The notes under the pieces are model-generated. The model had not been told where the DNA came from. It worked only from the letters and a program-made list of their open reading frames with translations, and did no database searches. Of a stretch of 64,000 bases of DNA, positions 43,971-54,600 are shown in pieces. How positions within the stretch are numbered: the stretch's first letter is position 1; each line of letters begins with the position of its first letter. The position numbers were made by a program, and so were the translations under genes. The DNA comes from Macrocystis pyrifera (lineage: Eukaryota > Sar > Phaeophyceae > Laminariales > Laminariaceae). Location of the stretch: assembly GCA_031763025.1 (NCBI GenBank), contig JASSKH010000016.1:5938054-6002053 (forward strand). Reading direction: 5' to 3'.

Positions 43971-45529
43971 TATCATGATTCAGTTGAACTCACAGCTGAC
44001 GTATTTCAAAATTTATAAAATCTGCACGTCATTCGTTTTCGCCGGAGGAATGGAACGGAGGTTGTTGGAGAGTATGAATTCGACCGAGTGTTGTGAGTTC
44101 GATAAGAAAAACCGACCAATCACATCGGAGAATACCATACAGGTGGCCGTACATGCCCAGACTGTCTGCTGCTGCTGCAAGGTCTGATCTCTGGAGGCAT
44201 TGAACTACAAGTACTCCTACCGCAGCAGCACAGTATTAATAGTAGTTAGTAGTAGTAGTCTGGTAGTTCAGAGAGGCATTCTACTTCCAATATGTACATA
44301 CAAAGGTTTGTTTTCGCCGGTCGAATTTGATTGAACGTTGTTGGAAAGTAGGACCTATAGTACACTGTAGTAGTATTAATTCGGCCGAGTGTTGTGAGTT
44401 CGATAAGAAAAACCGACCAATCGCATCGGACAGTCGGAGGATATCAAACGGGGTCGTACATGCTCGGACTGTCTACTGCTGCAAGGTCTAATCTCTCGAG
44501 GCGCATTGAGATACGAGTACTACAGCAGCAGCAGCAGTACGGTAGCTCAGGGGTGTTCTACTTGGAAGATGTACAAAGCTAAAATTAAATATCCATAACA
44601 AGCGCGCCCGATGAGCGTGTCTGACGTATCACGTAATCACGCCGCTTCCAAAGTTGAGTTTCAAGCACTCAATCGGTGGTACTCACAGCAGACGGTTTTC
44701 ACTTTGAAAAAATCATACCTGGTATATATCCAGCAGCCAGGTAGGTGTCCATTATTAGTAGTATATTAACATCTACTAAAGAAATTTAAGGTTCGAACTA
44801 CAGCAGCAGTCCCGTTTTAAGATACGGTCCTTCGTACCAGGTACCGGTATACTGTAAGATAAGATATTCGCCTTAACATTTTTTTGGTGAAAACACGTCA
44901 AGTTATTTCGGCGAGAGCACTACTGGAGGTAGTCGAGGGTTCGAGACTGCTTGCTTCCACTGCGAGTCTTCGCAGTATCTCGGGTTCTGTGGTGTTGTGG
45001 ATATTGTGCTGCGTGTGCTTCGGTATTTCCGACCTGAATAATTCGGGGTTCACACGGAGAATTCTGCCCATGTTAGCAGTGTACTTTGCGTTTGTCGGGT
45101 TGTTTGCGGTTGTCTGCATTGCCGATCGATATCAGGTACTAGGTACCTGGTATGTATCAGGTGTTTGATACTGCTCATACTCGCGGCATCTCGGAATATA
45201 TACTGCGATTATACTGCCTGTAGTCGTACGAAGTATCATGGAGTATTTCATACCAGTGTAGATAATGCGCTTATGTATGTATACTGGTTGGTACAAATAC
45301 ACGTGACGCGTCCTGTACTCGCGGTAATTTGGGCGGATACTGCAAGCTGACATGTTGTCTGCTGCTGCTGCTTCGGTAGTGCTGCTGCAGCAGCAGCAGC
45401 AGCATATATCTCTAGGATTGAAGAATCGGCACGGACACTGGTTGTTGTGCTGGATGTCGACGGGCAGAAAGAACTTGAAGAAAACAACAAGAAACACAAC
45501 AACAAACAGAACAGACCTACGTACGAACG
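43971..45529. repeat. Non-coding region with a ~274-bp tandem duplication
   Basis: Blocks at 44033-44307 and 44308-44580 share GTTTTCGCCGG, CGAGTGTTGTGAGTTCGATA, AGAAAAACCGACCAATC, GACTGTCT and CTGCAAGGTCT. Three TACCWGGTA palindromes follow (44716, 44835, 45144). From 44950 to 45340 the ACTCGCAGTATCTCGG-type words of 36-37 kb reappear. A CAGCAGCAG run lies near 45386. No gene is recognised. Confidence 0.6.
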
Positions 45530-45838
45530 TGTGAGATGGGTGTATCTCAGGTTCGACCTGGGTCTGCAGCAAGCTTCTCTTTCGGTAAGGTGTAGCGTGG
45601 AGGACACGCCAGGTATAGGTGAGGCTCGGCACGGTCAGCCGAGCAGAAGTGATCATGAAGCATGACGCAAGTCATCTCACATGACAGTCATCAGCAATTA
45701 CTTGGTGATGGAGGCTGGTAATTCCCCGCCTCAACTATCATCAGATCTACGGAGATCTGCGGCCACTTTTAGTACAAGAGTCAATATCCACGATAACGGA
45801 TGAACCACTGACTGTAGAGTAATGACCTGAGACTCACA
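45530..45838 (+). repeat. 309-bp element P, copy 2
   Basis: Begins TGTGAGATGGGTGTATCTCA and ends GACCTGAGACTCACA. The ends are imperfect inverted repeats (TGTGAG and CTCAGGT near both termini). It is almost identical to 47728-48036, and inverted relatives are at 41376 and 51425. It is probably a non-autonomous transposon. No protein and no convincing target duplication. Confidence 0.85.
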
Positions 45839-46129
45839 TCGCCCCCCAATGTTTGAACGCCTCTTACTGGAGAACCCAGCAAAGGTTTCGAACATTCTAG
45901 AAGGAACGGTTTCTAGGTTCTCTACTAGTCAGAAATTTGTACAATGAGTGGTAGTTGATGTATATGATTCAACTGGTTCATTTTCAAACCATGTCACTCC
46001 CAGCGTAGTGAAAACCACGGGCTTGTGTGACTATGATAAAAATTTACTACAGAATCAGTCATATACTAACGATGTATCAACTACCAGTGGCGGTGCGTAT
46101 ATTAAATTAATATGCGCATCCAGAACCTT
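45839..46129. other. No recognised gene
   Basis: Short AT-leaning interval between element P and the palindromic satellite. It contains an inverted repeat-like TTCTAGAAGGAACGGTTTCTAGG near 45890-45920. Nothing else is supported. Confidence 0.4.
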
Positions 46130-47005
46130 TTATAACAATGGTATACGGAACCATGTATACTATGGTGTACGGAACCATGTATACTTGCTATGGTATACGG
46201 AACCATGTATACTATGGTATACGGAACCATGTATACTTACTGTGGTATACGGAACCATGTATACTATGGTGTACGGAACCATGTATACTTACTATGGCAT
46301 ACGGAACCATGTATACTATGGTATACGGAACCATGTATACTTACTGTGGTATACGGAACCATGTATACTATGGTGTACGGAACCATGTATACTTACTATG
46401 GCATACGGAACCATGTATACTATGGTGTACGGAACCATGTATACTTACTGTGGTATACGGAACCATGTATACTATGGTGTACGGAACCATGTATACTTAC
46501 TATGGCATACGGAACCATGTATACTATGGTGTACGGAACCATGTATACTTAATGATGGTATACGAAACCATGTATACTATGGTGCACGGAACCATGTATA
46601 CTTAAGGATGGTATAAAAAACCATGTATACTATGGTGTACGGAACCATGTATACTTGAAATGGTATACGAAACCATTCATGATATGGTATACGAAACCAT
46701 TCATACCATGGTATACTTACCCATGTATATGTGTTATGGTATACGGAACCATTTGTACGTAGTGATGATATACGAACTCAATCATTCTATGGATGTATGT
46801 TATATGGTGTACGAAACCATGAAAACATAATGATGGTATATACGGAACCATCTATACAATGGTATACGAAACCATGTATCTGAACGATTGATGGTATACA
46901 AAACCATGGTATATTAATCTTGCATCACTAACAATGGTATACAAAACCATTCATACCTAACGATGGTATAGTGCCTTTTTAATGGTATACGAAACCATTC
47001 ATATC
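46130..47005 (+). repeat. Palindrome-rich satellite, ~25-bp unit
   Basis: ATGGTATACGGAACCATG and ATGGTGTACGGAACCATG followed by TATACT or TATACTTACT repeat about 18 times without gaps to about 46620, then decay to 47005 with unit spacing widening. ATGGT and ACCAT flank each core, so every unit can form a hairpin. A 51-53-bp dimer is visible. The 222-codon frame is a repeat translation. Confidence 0.95.
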
Positions 47006-47727
47006 GAACAATGATATGTGCCTTTGACGACATTCCAGCTTTTCTCGACGTTGCACAGTGTGTATATGGAACGATTGCTTGCAAGCTTTGGTACACACAA
47101 ACTGAAGAGAAATAAATGTGCTGAATGACAATTTTGTCAGAGGGCTTTGCATGCAGGGTGCGCAACAAACGATACGAACGTTTAGGTTGATCAACCAATT
47201 TTTTTAAACGATTAAAAAAAATAAACAATAAAATCTGCATGTCTTGACAACGGTGTGGTTGTGACAACAATGGTGCAGTATAACGGACTGCAGGTGCATG
47301 GTGAACGATACGACGACAACATGTCTCCTCAGTCAGACAAGGCATCATCGACTTTTTGGGCAAGTACATGTTTGCGATTCAGTGAAAACACTGGAATCGA
47401 CTTATATCGAGTTGATAGTACGAACTATCTATACAGTTGACGATCTGTACAAGAGACATTCTTGCAGTCATTGACGATTGACTGCAGACAGTGTACTCAT
47501 AAATATGTAGTAAAACAAGCGGGGACTCATAATGTGCCCGAGGATATATGACTTTGGATTGTGCAGGTCACGCGCACTGCTGCCTCTCCTCAGTCAATTC
47601 CAACGGAACGATTCCGACACTAGAGAATACATTCTCGATGTATCCAGGAATCTCTAGTGTCTCGCACAGAGAGACGGATGGAAAGCACACTGTGTCTCTT
47701 CCACCAAAAATGAAAGCAGGACGCCAA
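47006..47727. other. No recognised gene
   Basis: Contains degenerate GTATAC words near its start and a short plus frame near 47548-47793 that is not convincing. No RNA gene seen. Confidence 0.4.
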
Positions 47728-48036
47728 TGTGAGATGGGTGTATCTCAGGTTCGACCTGGGTCTGCAGCAAGCTTCTCTTTCGGTAAGGTGTAGCGTGGAG
47801 GACACGCCAGGTATAGGTGAGGCTCGGCACGGTCAGCCGAGCAGAAGTGATCATGAAGCATGACGCAAGTCATCTCACATGACAGTCATCAGCAATTACT
47901 TGGTGATGGAGGCTGGTAATTCCCCGCCTCAACTATCATCAGATCTACGGAGATCTGCGGCCACTTTTAGTACAAGAGTCAATATCCACGATAACGGATG
48001 AACCACTGACTGTAGAGTAATGACCTGAGACTCACA
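47728..48036 (+). repeat. 309-bp element P, copy 3
   Basis: Same length, ends and orientation as 45530-45838, with near-identical sequence. It lies 2.2 kb from that copy. Confidence 0.88.
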
Positions 48037-48106
48037 AACGACATAATTAATAATGTTCTGCGGGCAAAAGGGGATGTCTGAACTGCTCCACTGAATATAA
48101 TAAGAG

Positions 48107-48345
48107 CTACGCACCGAGTAAGCAAGACCGAGGGGGTCGAACTGGCCGACGGCGGCCCGCAAATCAAGGGAGTCGGGAGAAAAAAGCGGTAGCGTCAGCA
48201 GGCCGAGAATCGAACCTCGGAGAGAAAAGAGTTAAGATCAAGTCTGCCTCTCTTTACCTAGCAACAACAGCGAAACAAATCTCCAGGACCGCGAAAAATA
48301 GAACCTCCATGTCTCCTCGCCAAAGCAAGTATCCTTCGAGTTCGG
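48107..48345 (-). repeat. SINE-like repeat S1, reverse copy with T-arm hairpin
   Basis: Reverse complement of about 38400-38640, including GCCGAGAATCGAACCTCGG (T-arm hairpin) and GATCAAGTCTGCCTCTC. It is interrupted after GGGGCCGCCGTG by a GTGTGTGTG run, beyond which unrelated sequence follows until 48585. Confidence 0.65.
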
Positions 48346-48584
48346 GGCCGCCGTGTGTGTGTGTGTTCTTCACATTAAACCGTTCTTCTACTCGTCGACA
48401 TCCAGCAAGCCCAGTGTCCGTGCTGATTCTTCACCCTAGAAAGATACGAGCTCTGTGGTCACAGACTACGACACAGAGATAACACACCGTAATGCATTAA
48501 TAGCCTACGCAATACCATGCCTTCGCACTAGGTGCGGCCGACACAACATACATACATACGCCAGCAACCAAAATACACCATAAC

Positions 48585-48826
48585 GTGCTCGTCGGTGGCG
48601 TTATACTCCGAGATGCACGCACGGGAGAACACCCGACGGAGCCCGGCGAGCGCGACCCTCGAGGAAAGCGGTCGAAAAAGCACGTACGAAGCCAGGAAAG
48701 CGAAAGCGTCTGGGATCCGAGCCTAAGTTTAAGACGAAATCGGAAGCGAAGGCTTCGCGCAATAGGGAACCAAATTTCCAGGAGGGAAGAACAGAGAAAA
48801 TAGAACGTCCGTGTGTCCTCTCCATT
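48585..48826 (-). repeat. SINE-like repeat S1, reverse copy interrupted by hAT-like R2
   Basis: Reverse complement of the 38250-38400 unit (TACTCCGAGATG, GGAGAACACCCGACGGAGCC, GAGGAAAGCGGTCGAAAAAG). It ends at CTCTCCAT, where hAT-like R2 was inserted, and continues after R2 at 53443 with a second CTCTCCAT and TTCGAGTTCG. Confidence 0.7.
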
Positions 48827-50063
48827 AGAGCCTGGTATCAGTATAGGGCTACTCTATATATACCCCCTATACGATATGATATTTCCGTAGTAGTACTTAG
48901 TCATGTTTTTTTTCACAGGAACGTGCGATATATATCATATCGTATTACATCGCGATATATAGGGGCTTTCAGCACGATGTGACTAAAAGGTGATATGATA
49001 TTTGATATATATATGATATATACGTCCGCTATAAAGGGATATATCGGCCTATATAAGGTGATATAAGATGATATATCGGCCTACATGAGGTGAAATACGT
49101 GATGTAGCCATCCGATATGTGGCATAATATGACCACTTGCTGTCTTGACGATATATATCTTGCATCTTTCGGGCGTGCATTTCGGGCGGAATATATGTGC
49201 AGTATATACCTGGTACGAGTACGAAACGTGTGACGCATACACAATGGGACGTCCCAGGGGTCTGTGCCCGCTGCTGTCTTCTTGTCGTGCGGGTTTGATC
49301 CGCGATGAGCGAGTCGAACGCGCCATCGCCTGCGGCCACAAAAGCGAGCCACAGCTACTACAGCAGTCGCCTTCGACATCGTCAAGCGCCGCCACACATC
49401 TACATCCAATATACCCTCGCGGAGAAGGGGTTGCTGTATCATCATTCATGCATTTGGTGTGCCGGGTAGTACGTAGTGGGCACAGATCGCCAAGTACCGA
49501 GCCAGTGCTTTACCATCAGTATGGCACAGCCCCCAACCACGGTGACGTACCTACATATGTGATAATAATAGCACACGAAAGCACGATCGTTTATAGGGCA
49601 GATATGAAGTGAAGTATAACGATACACAAGGTACATGATATATATATACCTGGTATGATATTGCACAATATGTATGATATATCACACGATATATGACATG
49701 GTATCAGCATATATATACCCTTCATATATCAAATATCATAGCGATATATCGAAAAGTGCCCATGATATGGACATGACTAAGAAATATCAACTTTTATGGC
49801 TTAGTCGTGTTTTTTTGGGGGGGGTATATATAGATATCATACAAGGCTTTCCTTCGGAGTGGGTATTCCGTCGTTTCGTGTACATATAACTGCAATTAAT
49901 TGGCGACATAGCCCAAAGCCAACCAAACTAAATGTATTTGTGTAAGAAACGGTGAAGGATGTAATGATAGCGTTTATTTATGAATGTATTGTGAAACGTA
50001 AGATCGGGTGACGCAAGAGTAAGAATGACATTCGTCTAATAATAATAAGAATAACATATTTCA

Positions 50064-50555
50064 TCAGTGTGGGGAGAGAGTGGAGCAGTGCTTGGCATGT
50101 GGATGATATACAACATACAGGCTGTTGTTTAAAGGAAGGTTTGTGACAGGAGAGAAAGCAGCAGTGCCGGCAACGACAACGGTTATGGAAATGTTGTATA
50201 GTTGCTGGGCGGCCGCGATTTCGATGTAGCCAGCATAGGAGTTTGGATGAGACATGATATATACATGTAAATAGTCTTCCAGGATGCTGTAGTAACGAGG
50301 CGGGAGGCCCAGAATGTGGATCTGTTCGCTGTTGAACCCGTTGGATATGTGTAGGAAGAAATAATCGTGATTTTGGGAAATGTGGGAAACAATTTGTTTC
50401 CTTTCGTTCGTCCTAGATGGCGACAATCTGCTTGGTGTACTGCTTCGGAATTCCGCGAAGCCCTGGAGCAGGCGAAATGGAAGGGAGTCTTTTTGCGCTT
50501 GATGATGGTGTCTCCGTCTTTGATGGTGGAGTCCGTCAGGCGGCAGTTGTAGCAC
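50064..50555 (-). CDS. Finger plus OTU-like block, OTU-unit copy 2
   Basis: Same OTU-like reading as copy 1 (YAGYIEIAAAQQLYNISITV and YVVYHPHAKHCSTLSPH). Here the C terminus ends soon after HCSTL, which better matches the late HYxSL-like motif of OTU proteases and suggests this copy has the original end. The C-x2-C-x21-H-x2-C finger lies at about 50469-50560 in an overlapping frame. The catalytic Cys was not found. Confidence 0.35.
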   Translation of the reverse strand: MLQLPPDGLHHQRRRHHHQAQKDSLPFRLLQGFAEFRSSTPSRLSPSRTNERKQIVSHISQNHDYFFLHISNGFNSEQIHILGLPPRYYSILEDYLHVYIMSHPNSYAGYIEIAAAQQLYNISITVVVAGTAAFSPVTNLPLNNSLYVVYHPHAKHCSTLSPH

Positions 50556-51041
50556 TTGCCACGGACCTGGTCGAAGTAAACATATAGGGTGCGCGGGGCG
50601 GGAGTGGCGTGCAGGGAATGGCGGGGGAGGGGGAAGGGGGGGGGGGGGGGGGGGGGGCGGAGTTCATTATTTGTACTACTCTACAGCGGCACAACAGCAG
50701 CACGTAATCGCTTGCTATACGACGGCAGCAGCAGCAGCAGAAGCAGCAAGTACGTAATTTCATTGACGATACAGAAATATGTAGACACACAAGTGTAGTA
50801 CAGTAGTACACACACACAAATCACGTCCAGCATGATGTACGGCAACAACGCAGCAGCACCACAAAAAAATCATTGACGACACAGAAATATGTACACACGC
50901 ACAAGTTTAAGTGTAATAGACACACAAATCATGTCCAGCATGATGTACGGCAACAACGCAGCAGCGCCACAAAACGACCAGGAAACACAATTGTCCGAGT
51001 ACATACAAACATCCAGTGAATATTGCGGCAGCACTAAAAGC

Positions 51042-51077
<36 letters not shown>

Positions 51078-51424
51078 GCAACGGATCGCCACAGCGTTGG
51101 CAGCAGCAGCGTAGCAACGACATGAAAAGAAGGGAGAAAAAAAGTATGTACCCCGAGGCCGTCCGAAAAGTATTTTGGTACCTCACTATAGACCCACCTC
51201 CGCATGCTGTACGGCAACAACGCAGCAGCAGCATAGCAACAACACGAAATACGAGAAAAAGTAGTATGTACGCAAAATGCAGGAGCAAAACGACCAAAAT
51301 ATATATTTTTTGTATCAAAAAAACCATTTGGGTAGAAAAATGGCCAAAAAAAAACAATAATCCGCGTTGGCAGCAGCAGCTGAGCAACGATATGAAAATA
51401 AGGAAGAAAAAGAGTATGTACCTG

Positions 51425-51726
51425 CTCAGGTCGTTACTCTACAGTCAGTGGTTCATCCGTTATCGTGGATATTGACTCTTGTACTAAAAGTGGCCGCAGA
51501 TCTCCGTAGATCTGACGATAGTTGAGGCGGGGAATTACCAGCCTCCATCACCAAGTAATTGCTGATGACTGTCATGTGAGATGACTTGCGTCATGCTTCA
51601 TGATCACTTCTGCTCGGCTGACCGTGCCGAGCCTCACCTATACCTGGCGTGTCCTCCACGCTACACCTTACCGAAAGAGAAGCTTGCTGCAGACCCAGGT
51701 CGAACCTGAGATACACCCATCTCACA
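51425..51726 (-). repeat. 309-bp element P, copy 4 (inside OTU unit)
   Basis: Reverse-complement copy at the position equivalent to 41376-41673. It retains the CTCACA end that copy 1 has lost. Confidence 0.85.
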
Positions 51727-52121
51727 TATGCCGCAATCGCAAAACCTACGGAATTTCATTGACAATACCGAAATATGTACACACACAAGTGCAGCATGAT
51801 GTACGGCAACAACGCAGCAGCACCACAGCAGCAGCATAGCAACGATATATATGAAAATAACCAAGCCAAAAACGAGAAATTGCAGTACGTACGCAAAATG
51901 CAGGAGCAAAACGACAATTTTTTTTTTCACGTATCAAAAGGAACCATTTGAGTACAAAAACGACCAAGAAAGACAGTAATCCGAGTACATACGTACGAAC
52001 ATTCAGTGGATATTGCGGCAGCATTAGCAGCAGCAGCAGCAGAAGCAGTCACAGCATTAGCAGCAACAGAAGCTGCAACGAATCGCCGCAGCGTTGGCAG
52101 CAGCAGCAGCAGTGTTGGCAG

Positions 52122-52155
<34 letters not shown>

Positions 52156-52546
52156 CAACGATATGAAAGTAAGGAAGGAAAAAAGCATGTACCCTGGTAT
52201 GCCGCCATCGCAAAACCTACGGAATTGACGATCCGAAAATATGTACGCTTCCAGCATGATGCACGCGGAACAACGCAGCAGCACTACATACAGCAGCAGC
52301 AATTGCACAGGAGCAGCAAGTGCACAGCACGGCAACAACGCAGCAGCACTACAGCAGCAGCGAGTGCACAGGAGAAGCAGGTGCACAGCAGCAGCAGCAC
52401 TCACGGCGTGGCGCTGACAGCAGCAGCAGCAGCAGCGGCAGCCGAAAACGAGCAAAAAATGAGTACGTGGGGTCACCAAAAAAACATGTACACACAGAAA
52501 TCGTGTGCATGCACCGAAAATGCACCACAGTAGCAGCAGCACTCAC

Positions 52547-52632
52547 GTCGTTCGGTGCAGCGGTGACGGCGACAGCTGAATCCTCCGTTCCTTCGTTCAC
52601 GTCCCGCAAACAGTTGTGCATGTGCGCGTTCG
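52547..52632 (-). CDS. Putative short internal exon, OTU-unit copy 2
   Basis: Same NEGTEDSAVAVTAAPND reading and GTGAGT donor as copy 1. Conservation is expected from the recent duplication and is not independent evidence of coding. Confidence 0.3.
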
Positions 52633-52799
52633 CGTGCACTGTGTGTAAGAGGAGCCGACGAAATAAATAAACGCTTTGACGTAGGATTGTATGCAAAAAG
52701 GCAATTGAAAAACCCAAAAAAACGTACTGGCAACATACAGCATGCACAATAGACGTAAGACACTCACCACTGTCAGCAGTCTCGAGGGAGTACGAGACA

Positions 52800-53170
52800 G
52801 TCCCTTCCTTGATCGGGCGAGCACAGAACTCGCAGTCGGTTGCCCTGTCAGGATGATCCCGCCACCACGCACATGAGATCCTTGCTGGTGGCGAAGGCCA
52901 CGTTTTGGCCACCAGGCGCGGAGTTCTTGACCAAGTAAGTGCTGGTCCGTGCACTGGTCGCAAACAACAGCCGGCACCAGGTCGGTCTTTGTCGTTGCCG
53001 CTCTCTTGCCAGAGGGCGAGGACCACCACGCGCCTCTCGACGAGGGGGAGGTGAGCTTAGGGGGCGTGGAGAAGGGAGAGGCGGGGGTTGCAGCACCAGC
53101 AGGTTCGCCACCGACAGCAGCAGCTTGGCCGCCGACAGCTGCACCTATCTATGCCGTTCGTCGAAGGCGA
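52800..53170 (-). CDS. Putative 5' exon with a C-x2-C finger, OTU-unit copy 2
   Basis: Equivalent of 43020-43400. It reads VPAVVCDQCTDQ in one frame, and in the frame leading to the donor TDCEFCARPIKEGTVSYSL then ETADSG before GTGAGT. Small length differences from copy 1 near 52950 shift the relation between the two frames. Exon limits are inferred. Confidence 0.35.
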
Positions 53171-53442
53171 GACGCCTCTTTTTTTAGGCGCCGTGCGAAG
53201 AGCTGTCTCTTGGTTGGCAGTTTGCGGAGGAAGAAAGAAGAAAAGGTTGTTTGGCTGTTTGGCGAAGAAGAAAGAAGAAAGGTTGTTCGGCTGTTCGGCT
53301 GTTTCAAAGAAGAAGGGCTGTTCGCGAAGAGCTGTCTATCAGTCGGTCTGTCTGCCAAGAGCTAGCAAGTGACAACGACCTCAAAAATCGTAATTATAGT
53401 TGTATCTATACCCCCCCGATTTTTAGGTGATACCAGGCTCTA

Positions 53443-53564
53443 CTCTCCATATAATATTATTCTTCGAGTTCGTGGTCGAAAACGAGACTGTCAGTTTGAA
53501 CCACAAAATCGTTCAGATCCTGAGTACAAGGCTGCTGTTCACGCGTTCATCATGTGTGCCACCC
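53443..53564. repeat. Continuation of S1 after R2, and flank
   Basis: CTCTCCAT followed by ATAATATTATTCTTCGAGTTCG matches the S1 phrase AAGTATCCTTCGAGTTCGGGG, so R2 interrupted this copy. The remainder is unassigned. Confidence 0.5.
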
Positions 53565-53880
53565 TCGGACCTCTAAGAACAACAGGGAACCCAATTTCCA
53601 GGAGGGAACAAAGTAGAACGTCCGTCCGTGTCTCCTCTCCGCAGCAAATATCCCTCCAGCTCGGGGTCGCCGCGCTCGTCGGCGGCGCGAGACTCCGAGA
53701 CGCGCGCACGCGAGAACACCCGGCGGAGGCCGGTTCGCGCGACCGTCGAGGAAAGCGGTCGAAAAAGCAAGCACGAAGGCAGTTAAGCGAAGGCGTACAG
53801 AGTCAGACAAAGTTGAAGACAAAATCGGAATTTCAGGGTTCGCTCACAGCGGCCGAGAAGGCGGAGAAGGATAATATATA
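53565..53880 (-). repeat. SINE-like repeat S1, reverse copy
   Basis: Reverse complement of 37925-38240, running from GGAACCCAATTTCCAGGAGG to GGCCGAGAAGGCGGAGAAGG and ending in an AT-rich ATATATATTTATTATATAC tail. It lacks the T-arm hairpin segment. Confidence 0.75.
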
Positions 53881-54239
53881 TTTATTATATACATAAGAGA
53901 CAAACCATCGTGCCCCCCCCCGCAGGGGATCTGGCAGACACTTGAAAATAACGAACTGGAAAAAAAAAGGAAAAAAAAAGAAAAACACCACTACTAGTCG
54001 TCGTCAACAGAGTAAGACTAAGAACCAAGGGAAAATAACAGGCACACCAAAGCACAAAACGTCCTCCAGGTAGCGGCAGCAGTTTATGATACGAGTAGCA
54101 CAGCCAGGGTCTCCCTGCTGGTCCGCCTGATACCTTGCTACCCTGTCTGCCGCCTCCGTCCAGCGTTCGTCAACTATGCCCGGCCCCTCGGCGTCAGACA
54201 ATACGAAACAAGCAAAGCAGGCTCGTCATCCACCCACGC
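53881..54239. other. No gene assigned; short protein-like frame on minus strand
   Basis: Purine runs near 53958-53985. The minus frame at 54201 down to 54061 reads MSDAEGPGIVDERWTEAADR and VARYQADQQGDPGCATRII, which looks protein-like, but I cannot assign it. It may be part of the adjacent retroelement remnant. Confidence 0.3.
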
Positions 54240-54600
54240 CACACGACTCCTTCAATAAGGCTTATCAACCGGAGAAAGGAAGAGAAATAAATAATCTGGG
54301 AATCTTCTGTTTGACAATGTCACAGAACATTCTGTTATCGTTGGGAATCTTCTTTGTGACAACGTCCGGATAGACTACCTGCATACAGGTTGGTTTTGGT
54401 CGACGTCTGGGCTGATTTGTGTTCCTGGCGAGCCCACTATCGCTCACTCGAGTTCTCTACCTTTCCCTGTGAACGCACTTGAGGAGCATTAATTAATAAG
54501 AAGTTCGTGAACTACAAGCAGCGTGCTCTACCCAGCATCGACATCCCTGTGCCCCTTTCCAGCTTGTATCTCAGCACCCCTTCTTAGCATTTGGCGACGT
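54240..54600 (+). mobile_element. Possible LTR end with primer-binding-like site (fossil)
   Basis: A GGGAATCTTCT duplication (54298 and 54344) is followed, at the end of this stretch, by TTAGCATTTGGCGACGTCAG. TTTGGCGACG is close to the TTGGCG-type junction that follows the 5' LTR in many Ty3-like elements. No coding sequence is attached. Low confidence. Confidence 0.3.

Larger units (their letters stand above)
49839..53405 (-). mobile_element. OTU/zinc-finger unit, copy 2 (3,567 bp)
   Basis: Same unit as 39790-43664 without the SINE. It lies about 36 bp from the right end of R2, whereas copy 1 lies about 220 bp from the equivalent carrier end, and its orientation relative to the carrier is opposite. 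Both copies have the same orientation on the chromosome. The high identity indicates recent movement or gene conversion. Confidence 0.7.
48827..53442. mobile_element. hAT-like element R2, complete ends, with nested OTU unit
   Basis: The 15-bp terminal inverted repeats TAGAGCCTGGTATCA and TGATACCAGGCTCTA are exact, and the flanking CTCTCCAT (48819-48826 and 53443-53450) is an exact 8-bp target duplication. The duplication fits the hAT preference nTnnnnAn. Without the nested 3,567-bp unit the carrier is about 1,050 bp. It has no transposase and is rich in GATATATC words near its ends, so it is a non-autonomous element. The minus frame at 49081-49449 is unlike any transposase. Confidence 0.85.

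Noticed and set aside
45530-45838. Element P as a tRNA-derived SINE because of GGTTCGACCTGG near its start
   Set aside because: The box-B-like word lies about 20 bases from the end, leaving no room for a box A, and there is no A-rich tail.
46130-46620. Regular array considered as a CRISPR-like or protein-repeat gene
   Set aside because: There are no unique spacers of constant length, units are fully tandem and palindromic, and the setting is eukaryotic.
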